Below the pieces are notes generated by a model. The model saw only the letters and a list, made by a program, of their open reading frames with translations, had not been told where the DNA came from and did not search any database. A program made the position numbers and the translations under genes. Below, piece by piece: positions 16,581-23,894 of a DNA stretch of 32,215 bases. Each line of letters opens with the position of its first letter. The stretch's first letter is position 1. The DNA is from an uncultured Bacteroidales bacterium (GTDB taxonomy: Bacteria; Bacteroidota; Bacteroidia; Bacteroidales; UBA932): NCBI GenBank assembly GCA_934702165.1, contig CAKUYG010000005.1, positions 1 through 32,215 on the forward strand. The letters are read 5' to 3'.

Positions 16581-17908
16581 TTGATGCGCTTGAGGATGGC
16601 CTCGGTCTGCGCCTCGTATCCAGGCTTGTGCAGGAGTGCGAACATGTTCTTCTTGTAAGCTTCCACACCCGGCTGGTTGAACGGATTGATTCCGAGCACG
16701 TATGCACTCACACCGCACGCGAACTCGAAGAAGTAGAAGATGGCGCCGAGGTTCTCCTCATTGATGCGCTCAATGCTGACCTCTATTTGAGGTACGCCAC
16801 CGTCGATGTGGGCGAGCTTAGTTCCGAGCTGCGCCATGGCGTTGCAGTGCTCCACGCGCTGTCCGGCAAGGTAGTTGAGCTGGTCCAGGTTCTGCTCATC
16901 AGATCCTATGACCACTTCCCTGTTGGACTTCTCGACCTTCACCGTGGTCTCGAACATCACCCTGTCTCCCTCCTGGATGAACTGCCCCATGGAGTGGAGG
17001 TCGGCCGTGCAGACAATGGATGCCGGGAAAATACCTTTGAGATCCTTGCCCTCGGACTCGCCGAAGAGCTGCTTCCACCATTCGCCCAGATACTGGAGTT
17101 TAGGGTTGAAAGTCACGAGAATCTCGACTTTCTTGCCAAGCTCTGAGTAGAGGAGATTGCGCATGGCGGCATATTTGACGGCTGCGTTGTCAGCTGACTT
17201 CTTGAGAAGTTCGGCCCTCTCTGCTGCGGCGCCTTTCAGCATCGCGCGCATGTCGAAACCGGCAAGCACTATAGGCAGGATGCCGACAGGGGTGAGGACA
17301 GAATAGCGGCCGCCGACATTGTCCGGCACGACGAATGTCTTGTACCCCTCCTGGGTGGCGAGTGTCTTGAGGGCTCCCTTGTGGGCATCAGTTACAGCCA
17401 CGATACGCTCTGCGGCCTCTTCCCGCCCGTAAGTCTTCTCGATATAGGCTTTCACTATACGGAAAGCCACAGCCGGCTCAGTGGTGGTGCCGGACTTGGA
17501 GATCACCACGCAGGCGGTGTTCTTGGTTGCGGCAAGGTCCATCAGCTCAGCAAGATACTCTTCAGAGAGGTTATTGCCTGCGAATACGACCTGCGGAGCG
17601 TCAGTCTTGCGGACGAAGCTGCTTGAAAGGGCTTCGATGGCGCAGCGTGCACCAAGATAAGAGCCTCCGATGCCGATGACCACCACGAGATCCACGCCCT
17701 TGGCCTTCCAGCTGTCACGGATGGCCTCGCAGTCAGCGATAAGGGATTCCGGGGTGTCTACAGGGAGGGTCTTCCATCCGAGGAAGTCGTTGCCCGCGCC
17801 GTCACCGGCCTGAAGGGTATCATAGGCCGCGAGGGCCTTCTCCACATATTTCTGATATTCTGCAGTATTGACAAAGGAGCTGCATCCCTCCACATTGACT
17901 TTTACCAT
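16574..17908 (-). CDS. pgi: Glucose-6-phosphate isomerase
   Basis: The enzyme interconverts glucose-6-phosphate and fructose-6-phosphate in cytosolic glycolysis. At 444 aa it is the short bacterial form common in Bacteroidota and Firmicutes. Signatures in order are VVIGIGGSYLGARCAIEALS near residue 78 (phosphate site), SKSGTTTEPAVAF near 138, VGGRYSVLTPVGILPIVLAG near 200 (PGI signature 1, GGRYS), GEWWKQLFGESEG near 277, and the C-terminal NPFNQPGVEAYKKNMFALL (signature 2 region). The ATG at 17908 follows a TAAATTTG box by 27 bases. The stop codon lies within the end of the convergent lipoprotein gene. Confidence 0.97.
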   Translation of the reverse strand: MVKVNVEGCSSFVNTAEYQKYVEKALAAYDTLQAGDGAGNDFLGWKTLPVDTPESLIADCEAIRDSWKAKGVDLVVVIGIGGSYLGARCAIEALSSSFVRKTDAPQVVFAGNNLSEEYLAELMDLAATKNTACVVISKSGTTTEPAVAFRIVKAYIEKTYGREEAAERIVAVTDAHKGALKTLATQEGYKTFVVPDNVGGRYSVLTPVGILPIVLAGFDMRAMLKGAAAERAELLKKSADNAAVKYAAMRNLLYSELGKKVEILVTFNPKLQYLGEWWKQLFGESEGKDLKGIFPASIVCTADLHSMGQFIQEGDRVMFETTVKVEKSNREVVIGSDEQNLDQLNYLAGQRVEHCNAMAQLGTKLAHIDGGVPQIEVSIERINEENLGAIFYFFEFACGVSAYVLGINPFNQPGVEAYKKNMFALLHKPGYEAQTEAILKRINQ

Positions 17909-17935
17909 AGCTTATAGAGTCGTTATCAAATTATG

Positions 17936-17943
17936 CAAATTTA
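17936..17943 (-). promoter_or_regulatory. -7 box of the pgi promoter (TAAATTTG)
   Basis: Minus-strand TAAATTTGCA matches the consensus and lies between the end of the M28-like gene (stop at 17964) and pgi. This gives pgi its own start with a leader of about 20 bases. Confidence 0.6.
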
Positions 17944-17963
17944 AGAAAATTACGCATATCGTA

Positions 17964-18848
17964 TCATAACTGGGAGGCAAGCCATCTGCCTATCAGACCT
18001 ACCCTCCTCTCCAGGACAGGGATGTCCAGTGCGGAGATGGTGTCCGTGGTCTTGTTGGTGTTCATCGTGATGCCTGAAGTGAACATCACGCAGGGTATAC
18101 CGGCTTCCAGAAAGCAGCGCTGATCACTTATCTTGCGGTAGAACAGATCGGTGAAGGTTTCGCTACCATAATAGTCATAAGAGAGGTCAAGCGGATCCTC
18201 GCGGTTGGCGTTCTCGATGGAGAAGCGCCACTGTCCACCGCCGAGGGCCAGCAGATAGTCTCCCCTTCCCTCGTGCAGCGGGACGAGGGAAGAGCCGAGT
18301 ATGTCCAGGTTGACCATCTTCGCCATCGGATACTCGAAACGGTACCTGGCCAGAAAGGTGCGCGAACCGGACATGCTTGCGTTGTGTCCGTCGAATGCTA
18401 CGAATATCACCCCTGTCCTGCCAGTGCAAAGCTCCGGCAGCGTGCGGGCAAGACTGAGAAGCGCGGCCACACCTGAAGCGTTGGAATCAGCTCCCGGATA
18501 AAAATCCCCGCCGAGAGTGCCGAGCCCGTCATAATAAGCGCCGACCACTATATACTCCTCAAACCAGCCGGGAGTCACCCCGACAACATTGTGCCCGGCC
18601 TTGCCGCCATGCACGAATGACTGCACGGAAGTGCGGAGCCCCGCGCTGCGGAATTGCCTCAGAAGATAGAAGGCCACATCCTGGCTGCCGGCACTCCCCA
18701 TGGCCCTGCCGTCACGCAGAGAGTCTGTCAGGAAGACTAGTTCCTCCCCGCAGCCGCCGGGGCTGATGATGCCGGTACGGGCCGCCAGCAAAACCGGGCA
18801 GCAGCACAGGAGACACGAAAGGATGAGAATTTTGAAACCGGTTTCCAA
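17964..18848 (-). CDS. M28-fold peptidase homologue with degenerate metal site
   Basis: The product is 294 aa and begins with a signal peptide (ILILSCLLCCCPVLLAA). The chain follows the M28 zinc aminopeptidase fold. VVGAYYDG aligns with the G-x-H-x-D strand, PGADSNASGVAALLSLA with the bridging-Asp motif, VIFVAFDGHNASMSGSRTF with the AAEE...GS motif, and MVNLDILGS with the second Asp ligand. NTNKTTDT aligns with the HTxxDT end. Several residues are changed: the first His is Tyr, the catalytic and ligand Glu pair is His-Asn, and the last His is Asn. Only the two Asp ligands remain. The start is a TTG at 18848, the only start codon ahead of the signal peptide; a TAACTTTG box lies at 18883-18876. 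It may be an inactive binding protein. Confidence 0.8.
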   Translation of the reverse strand: METGFKILILSCLLCCCPVLLAARTGIISPGGCGEELVFLTDSLRDGRAMGSAGSQDVAFYLLRQFRSAGLRTSVQSFVHGGKAGHNVVGVTPGWFEEYIVVGAYYDGLGTLGGDFYPGADSNASGVAALLSLARTLPELCTGRTGVIFVAFDGHNASMSGSRTFLARYRFEYPMAKMVNLDILGSSLVPLHEGRGDYLLALGGGQWRFSIENANREDPLDLSYDYYGSETFTDLFYRKISDQRCFLEAGIPCVMFTSGITMNTNKTTDTISALDIPVLERRVGLIGRWLASQL

Positions 18849-18867
18849 TTCGGGTGCGATTATTGAT

Positions 18868-18875
18868 TATCTTTG
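18868..18875 (+). promoter_or_regulatory. -7 box of the TPR gene (TATCTTTG)
   Basis: TATCTTTGCA fits the consensus and ends 8 bases before ATG 18884, predicting an almost leaderless mRNA. It abuts, face to face, the minus-strand box at 18876-18883. Confidence 0.6.
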
Positions 18876-18883
18876 CAAAGTTA
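18876..18883 (-). promoter_or_regulatory. Candidate -7 box of the M28-like gene (TAACTTTG)
   Basis: Read on the minus strand, TAACTTTGCA fits the consensus, with about 27 bases to the TTG start at 18848. Together with the plus-strand box it forms a near-palindrome of 16 bases. Confidence 0.5.
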
Positions 18884-20866
18884 ATGAAAAAGTCCGTTCT
18901 CACGACATTATCATTGCTGCTGTTATGCGCAACTTCCGCTCTCGCCCAATACGACAAGGATGTATTCATGTGGAGGGGGCGGCAGGCCTTGTCTGACGGC
19001 AAATACGCCCAGGCCATTGAGAACTTCAATGTCCTCACCAGACTGGACACCACAAGCTACTGGGGTTTCTTTTTCAGGGGCATCGCCAAGTACAACCTCG
19101 GCGACCTGCGCGGAGCCGACACGGACTTCAGCACCTCCGTCCGCCTCAATCCGGTCTTCACCAACGGCTACCACTATCTCGGCATCACAAAGAGCCGTTT
19201 CGGTGAATACGACGAGGCCTACAAGGACTTCCAGAAGGCTCTGGAGCTGCGCCCCGGGCAATACGGGATCTATTTTTCGCGAGGTGTCAACTCGTTCCTC
19301 GCCCAGAAATTCCAGGATGCGGTCCAGGACTTCGACAGGTACATAAAGAAAGAGCCCAAAGACCCGGCCGCATACCTCAACCGCGGGGCATCCTATCTCT
19401 TCCTGAAAGACACGGTCAGAGCACTTGACGACTACAACAAGGCCATCAGGCTGGACCGCTTCGACCCGGAGGGCTACATCCGCAGGGCAAGGGTCCACTC
19501 CGACCGCAAGCAGTTCAAGGAGGCCCTTTCGGACCTGGACAAGGCAATAGAGCTGGACTCCACCAGCACCTTCGCATATTTCAACAGGGCTCTCATCAGA
19601 TATGAACTCAAGGATTACAACAACGCCATGTCCGACCTCAACACAGTGCTCAGGCACGAGCCGGGCAATGCCTTGACCCTGTACAACAGGAGCCTGATCT
19701 ACGCGCAGGTCGGCGACTACGAAGACGCCTTGGACGACATGGACCGGGTGATAGGCATCAATCCGGGCAACGTGCTCGCCCATTTCAACAGGGCAGCGAT
19801 ATTCGTGGAGATGGGAAGATGGGACGATGCCCTGATGGACTACAACCGCTCGATCGAGCTCTACCCGGACTTCGCTAAGGCATACCTGAACCGCTCTTAT
19901 GTAGAGAACATGCTGGGCAGGACACGTGAGTCCAAAGCCGACTACCGGACAGCCCAGGACAAGATCCGGGAGTACAAGGAGAAGAGCGGCAGCAGCGAAT
20001 TCGCCGACACCACACGCAAATACAGCTCGCTGCTCGCCCTCGATGCCGATTTCGCCAAGAAAGATTTCGACAACGAGCTCCTGCAGCACCGTGACATCGA
20101 CATACGTCTGAGGCCTCTGTACCGTTTCAGTCTCGCGAATGAGAGGTCCGATGGAGGCTCCACCCTCATGAAGAATTATGAGAATGCCCTGATAGACAGA
20201 TTTATGGACGCTTCGCCGCTGCCGATGACGATAGATGACGGCAAGAGCAAGGGGCCTCAGACCTATGTCTTCGCCTCAAGCGCGGAAGAATATTTTGTGA
20301 AGGGTCTCCAGGAACTTCAGAACAAACAGTTCAATGCAGCGCTTGTCTGGTTCGACAAGGCGGTCTCCTCTGCTGAGGACAGCAGTTCGAAAGACAAGTA
20401 CGCCCGATACTACAAAGCATTCTACCTGATGAACAGAGGCGTGCTCAAGGCCGAGATGACGGACTTCATAGCCTCGCTGGAAGGAAGCGTGCAGACCCTG
20501 TCCATGGACACCGAAGGCGCGGCAAGGGCAAGAGTCAACAGCCGGGTTGAACGCAACTACGACTACTCCGAAGCCATAGCGGACATCCGCGCAGCGCTTG
20601 AGATACTGCCGGACATCCCGTACCTGTACTTCGATCTGGGCAATATGGAATGTCTTTCATCACAGTTCGTCAGCGCCATAGAAAACTACGACAACGCCAT
20701 CAGGCTGTACCCGGACATGGGTGACGCCTATTTCAACCGCGGCCTCGTGCTCATATATCTCAAGGACAATGAAAAAGGGTGCATCGACCTGTCACGTGCC
20801 GGAGAGCTCGGGGTGGCCGACGCCTATGGCGTCATATCCAAATACTGCAAGGATGAAAACGATTAA
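18884..20866 (+). CDS. Exported tetratricopeptide repeat protein
   Basis: The product is 660 aa. It has a signal peptide cleaved after ALA near residue 21 and then at least nine TPR units from about residue 28 to 340. Repeats show the W/Y-G-A/Y-A/F-P spacing, for example AYLNRGASYLFLKDTVRALD and AHFNRAAIFVEMGRWDDALM. A non-repetitive middle part (about 370-460) is followed by two or three more TPRs near the C-terminus (YLYFDLGNMECLSSQFVSAI, then AYFNRGLVLIYLKDNEKGC). TPR arrays are protein-binding scaffolds. Here the protein should be periplasmic or outer-membrane associated; no catalytic domain is seen. The start is ATG 18884, since the longer frame crosses the promoter. The metallo-hydrolase gene overlaps its end by 14 bp, indicating coupling. 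Confidence 0.88.
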   Translation: MKKSVLTTLSLLLLCATSALAQYDKDVFMWRGRQALSDGKYAQAIENFNVLTRLDTTSYWGFFFRGIAKYNLGDLRGADTDFSTSVRLNPVFTNGYHYLGITKSRFGEYDEAYKDFQKALELRPGQYGIYFSRGVNSFLAQKFQDAVQDFDRYIKKEPKDPAAYLNRGASYLFLKDTVRALDDYNKAIRLDRFDPEGYIRRARVHSDRKQFKEALSDLDKAIELDSTSTFAYFNRALIRYELKDYNNAMSDLNTVLRHEPGNALTLYNRSLIYAQVGDYEDALDDMDRVIGINPGNVLAHFNRAAIFVEMGRWDDALMDYNRSIELYPDFAKAYLNRSYVENMLGRTRESKADYRTAQDKIREYKEKSGSSEFADTTRKYSSLLALDADFAKKDFDNELLQHRDIDIRLRPLYRFSLANERSDGGSTLMKNYENALIDRFMDASPLPMTIDDGKSKGPQTYVFASSAEEYFVKGLQELQNKQFNAALVWFDKAVSSAEDSSSKDKYARYYKAFYLMNRGVLKAEMTDFIASLEGSVQTLSMDTEGAARARVNSRVERNYDYSEAIADIRAALEILPDIPYLYFDLGNMECLSSQFVSAIENYDNAIRLYPDMGDAYFNRGLVLIYLKDNEKGCIDLSRAGELGVADAYGVISKYCKDEND

Positions 20867-21653
20867 GTTCAAATCCCTCTCCTCCGGAAGCTGCGGCAAC
20901 TGCTATTTTCTGGGTATATTCGAAGGGAAGGACTGCGAATGTTCGATAATAATAGACGCCGGAGTCAGCACAAGACGCCTGACCAGGGAACTGAAGGCGG
21001 ACGGTGTGTCCACGGACAGCATCGGAGCGATACTCATCACCCACAACCATCTGGACCACGTACGCTCGCTGGGATCGCTGTGCAAGCACCTCCACAAGCC
21101 GGTATGGTCCACTCCGACACTCCTGAACGCCATGTCCGCCAGGATGACCGTGCAAGGCCAGCTCAACGGGTGCCGCCGCGACCTGGAGGAAGGTTGGAAC
21201 GTGATAGTGCCCGGAAGAATAGAGGCCCGGTACTTTGAAGTCCCCCACGACGCACGGCAGACAGTAGGCTACGCGATAAGGCTTGACGGTTTCAACTTCG
21301 TGATCATCACCGACGCTGGAAGAGTACCGCAGGAAGCATCCAGGCTCGCCGGGGAAGCGTCATGCGTGGTCATAGAGTCCAACTACGATCCCGATATGCT
21401 GAGCCACAGCTCATATCCCGAGGAATTGCGCGCCCGTATCCGCAACGGGCACGGTCACCTTTCAAATGAAGAATGCGCGCAGGCCGTGGCAGGCTTCGAG
21501 CATGAGGGGCTGCGCAATGTGTTCCTATGCCACCGCAGCGAGCACAACAACACCGCACAGCTTGCCTTCGACTGCACACGCAAGGTGCTCGACCCGTCCA
21601 TAAGGTTGGTCGTGCTGCCCAGGATGACGGCCTCTCCGATGTTCGATTTGTAA
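20853..21653 (+). CDS. MBL-fold metallo-hydrolase, YycJ/WalJ-like
   Basis: The product is 266 aa and cytosolic, with a metallo-beta-lactamase fold. It opens with SLSSGSCGNCYFL and IIIDAGVSTRRL, close to the start of the YycJ/WalJ group. The metal motif is THNHLDH (His64, His66, Asp68, His69). Further ligands are likely in EVPHDA (near residue 131), ITDAG (Asp, near 152) and the late LCHRSEHNN. YycJ-like proteins are thought to be 5'-exonucleases involved in DNA or cell-wall-linked processes; the exact role here is not known. ATG 20853 was chosen because its start matches the family. The reading frame continues upstream inside the TPR gene and is not coding there. The overlap with the TPR gene is 14 bp. 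Confidence 0.88.
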   Translation: MKTIKFKSLSSGSCGNCYFLGIFEGKDCECSIIIDAGVSTRRLTRELKADGVSTDSIGAILITHNHLDHVRSLGSLCKHLHKPVWSTPTLLNAMSARMTVQGQLNGCRRDLEEGWNVIVPGRIEARYFEVPHDARQTVGYAIRLDGFNFVIITDAGRVPQEASRLAGEASCVVIESNYDPDMLSHSSYPEELRARIRNGHGHLSNEECAQAVAGFEHEGLRNVFLCHRSEHNNTAQLAFDCTRKVLDPSIRLVVLPRMTASPMFDL

Positions 21654-21661
21654 TTTATTGT

Positions 21662-21669
21662 TACCTTTG
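21662..21669 (+). promoter_or_regulatory. -7 box of the ABC exporter gene (TACCTTTG)
   Basis: TACCTTTGC fits the consensus and ends 7 bases before ATG 21677, just after the stop of the metallo-hydrolase gene. It would give the ABC-VanZ-amidase genes their own near-leaderless start. Confidence 0.6.
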
Positions 21670-21676
21670 CCCTTTT

Positions 21677-23506
21677 ATGAAGGAATTCTGGCAAATACTC
21701 AAGCGCTATGTCTCGCCGTACAAGAAATTCGTGGCAGGGTCAATAGTGATGAACATCCTCTCCGCGGTGTTCAACGTGTTCTCGTTCTCGCTTCTTATCC
21801 CTATTCTCCAGATTCTCTTCAATGTAGGGGACCAGACATACGAATTCATCCCCTGGCACAGGGGAATGCCTTTCAACGAAATCACCAACAACGCATACTA
21901 CTATGTCTCCAGTTTCGTGGAAATTTACGGGCCCGGGACAGTGCTGCTGATGCTGTGTCTGGTGTTCTGCGCCATCGTGGTCGTCAAGACAGCCTGCTAT
22001 TTCGGGGCTGCCGCGGTGATGGTGCCGATCCGTACCGGAGTGGTCAAGGACATGCGGGTGCAGATATATGACAAGATTCTCTCCCTGCCGCTGGGATTCT
22101 TCAGCCAGGAGCGCAAAGGGGACATCATAGCAAGGATAAGCGGCGATGTGCAGGAGGTCGAGAACTCCATCTCCAGCACAATAGAGATGCTGATAAAGAA
22201 CCCGATACTCATCATCATATACCTCAGCGTACTGTGCCGGATGTCTTGGCAGCTCACGCTCTTCACAGTGTTGTTCGCACCGGCCATGATAGGAGTGATG
22301 AGCTTTATCGGACGTAAGCTCAAAGCCCAGTCCATCGAGGCACAGCGTTACTGGAGCGATACCATGAGCCAGGTCGAGGAGACCCTTGGTGGACTGAGGA
22401 TCATCAAGGCTTTCCTCGCCGAGAAGAAGATGTCCGAACGCTTCGAGCAAGTCACAGAGGCCATGCGCAGCAAAAACACACGCGTCGCCATACGCCAGGC
22501 CAGCGCCCATCCGGTAAGCGAGCTGCTCGGATCTGTGATGATCGCCATCGTCCTCTGGTTCGGGGGCACGCTCATACTCGGAGAGCATGCGGTGATAGAC
22601 GCCCCGTCATTCATGGCGTACATGGCCATCCTGTACAGCGTCATACAGCCGATAAAGGATCTCTCCAGAGCAGCATACGGCATCCCAAAGGGACTCGCTT
22701 CAATGGAGAGGATCAACGTCATCCTCGATGCCCGCAACGACATAGCCGAACCGTCCAAGCCCATAAGCATCAAATCGTTTGAGAAAGACATCGAGTTCCG
22801 CGACGTACACTTCAAGTACGAAAGCGGCCGCGAGATCCTTCACGGCATCAACCTCACCATACCAAAAGGACACAATGTGGCAATAGTCGGGGCAAGCGGA
22901 GCAGGAAAGTCGACACTTGTGGACCTCATCCCTCGCTTCTATGATCCGAACAGCGGAAGCATCCTCATCGACGGCATCGACATAAGAGATGTCAGCACCA
23001 GGGACCTGCGCTCCCTGATGGGCAATGTCAACCAGGACCCGATACTATTCAACGACACCATATTCAACAACATAGCTTTCGGCGTGGAGAACGCCTCCAT
23101 GGAGCAGGTGGTCGAAGCGGCAAAAATCGCGAACGCCCACGAATTCATCATCACCAAGCCTGACGGGTACAACACCTGCATCGGCGACAGAGGCGTGATG
23201 CTCTCCGGGGGGCAGAGGCAGCGTATCAGCATAGCCAGGGCAATACTCAAGAACCCACCGATCTTGATCCTTGACGAAGCCACAGCCTCACTGGACACCG
23301 AATCCGAAAGGATGGTGCAGGATGCCCTGGACTATCTGATGAGCAACCGCACCACCATCTCCATCGCCCACAGGCTCAGCACCGTCAAGAAAGCGGACGA
23401 GATCATAGTGATGAACGAGGGACGCATAGTGGAGATGGGAAGGCATGACGAACTCATCGCGCTTAACGGTTATTACAGGAAACTCTATGAAATGCAGACT
23501 TTGTAA
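21677..23506 (+). CDS. ABC exporter, fused permease and ATPase (MsbA-like)
   Basis: The product is 609 aa: a half-transporter with six membrane helices (about residues 15-320) followed by a nucleotide-binding domain. Walker A is GASGAGKST (about 405-413), the Q-loop is NVNQDPILFNDTI, the signature is LSGGQRQRISIARAIL (near 510), Walker B is ILILDEATASLD, and the H-loop is IAHRLST. It would work as a homodimer. The length and the order of domains fit MsbA-type lipid or drug exporters, and the cell-wall neighbours favour an envelope lipid as cargo, but the substrate is not provable from sequence. A start codon with a promoter 7 bases upstream (21662-21669) was chosen. The last 20 bp overlap the VanZ-like gene. 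Confidence 0.92.
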   Translation: MKEFWQILKRYVSPYKKFVAGSIVMNILSAVFNVFSFSLLIPILQILFNVGDQTYEFIPWHRGMPFNEITNNAYYYVSSFVEIYGPGTVLLMLCLVFCAIVVVKTACYFGAAAVMVPIRTGVVKDMRVQIYDKILSLPLGFFSQERKGDIIARISGDVQEVENSISSTIEMLIKNPILIIIYLSVLCRMSWQLTLFTVLFAPAMIGVMSFIGRKLKAQSIEAQRYWSDTMSQVEETLGGLRIIKAFLAEKKMSERFEQVTEAMRSKNTRVAIRQASAHPVSELLGSVMIAIVLWFGGTLILGEHAVIDAPSFMAYMAILYSVIQPIKDLSRAAYGIPKGLASMERINVILDARNDIAEPSKPISIKSFEKDIEFRDVHFKYESGREILHGINLTIPKGHNVAIVGASGAGKSTLVDLIPRFYDPNSGSILIDGIDIRDVSTRDLRSLMGNVNQDPILFNDTIFNNIAFGVENASMEQVVEAAKIANAHEFIITKPDGYNTCIGDRGVMLSGGQRQRISIARAILKNPPILILDEATASLDTESERMVQDALDYLMSNRTTISIAHRLSTVKKADEIIVMNEGRIVEMGRHDELIALNGYYRKLYEMQTL

Positions 23507-23894
23507 CGTATTCAGGATTGTGCTCCTGATCTATCTGGCCGGCGTAGCCTACCTGTGCTTTGGAAACTTCAACGACCTGCCTGACATACAGAAGACACTG
23601 TTCGGAATCCCGATGGACAAGGTCGTCCACTTCGGCATGTTCTTCCCCGCCCCGCTGATAGGCTTTTTCGCCTTCAACAAGGAACCGCTCTCTCCGGGAC
23701 GGGCGTTCACCACACTGCTGTGCGTCTGCTCGGTGGCTTGTGTGTTCGCAGGGCTTACCGAGATCATCCAAGGCACGCTCCCCTACCGGAGTGAAGACAT
23801 AAGGGACTTCGAGGCCGACTGCCTTGCCATAGGCATCTCAGCCGTCATAGTGTTCTTCATCAATTTTTTACTGTACAAGAAAAACTCGCGATGA
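23487..23894 (+). CDS. VanZ-like family membrane protein
   Basis: The product is 135 aa with about four membrane helices. VanZ-like features are the second-segment motif MDKVVHFGMFF (family: DK-x-x-H-F) and the later EIIQGTLPYRSEDIRDFEAD, matching the E-x-x-Q ... R ... D-x-x-A/N pattern. VanZ proteins are small integral membrane proteins, and some members lower teicoplanin susceptibility, but the general function is unknown. ATG 23487 lies inside the end of the ABC gene. The stop overlaps the next ATG as ATGA, so all three are probably translated in series. Confidence 0.85.
   Translation: MKCRLCNVFRIVLLIYLAGVAYLCFGNFNDLPDIQKTLFGIPMDKVVHFGMFFPAPLIGFFAFNKEPLSPGRAFTTLLCVCSVACVFAGLTEIIQGTLPYRSEDIRDFEADCLAIGISAVIVFFINFLLYKKNSR

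Noticed and set aside
18923..20089. A 388-codon open frame antisense to the TPR gene
   Set aside because: Val/Glu-rich mirror of a repetitive gene, with no promoter, signal or domain.
19300..20800. Possible direct DNA repeats
   Set aside because: The similarity comes from TPR motifs at protein level. DNA copies are diverged and no exact repeats were seen.
20721..20852. Upstream extension of the metallo-hydrolase start
   Set aside because: The added residues run inside the TPR gene and do not resemble any family start. ATG 20853 gives the conserved SSGSCGN opening.
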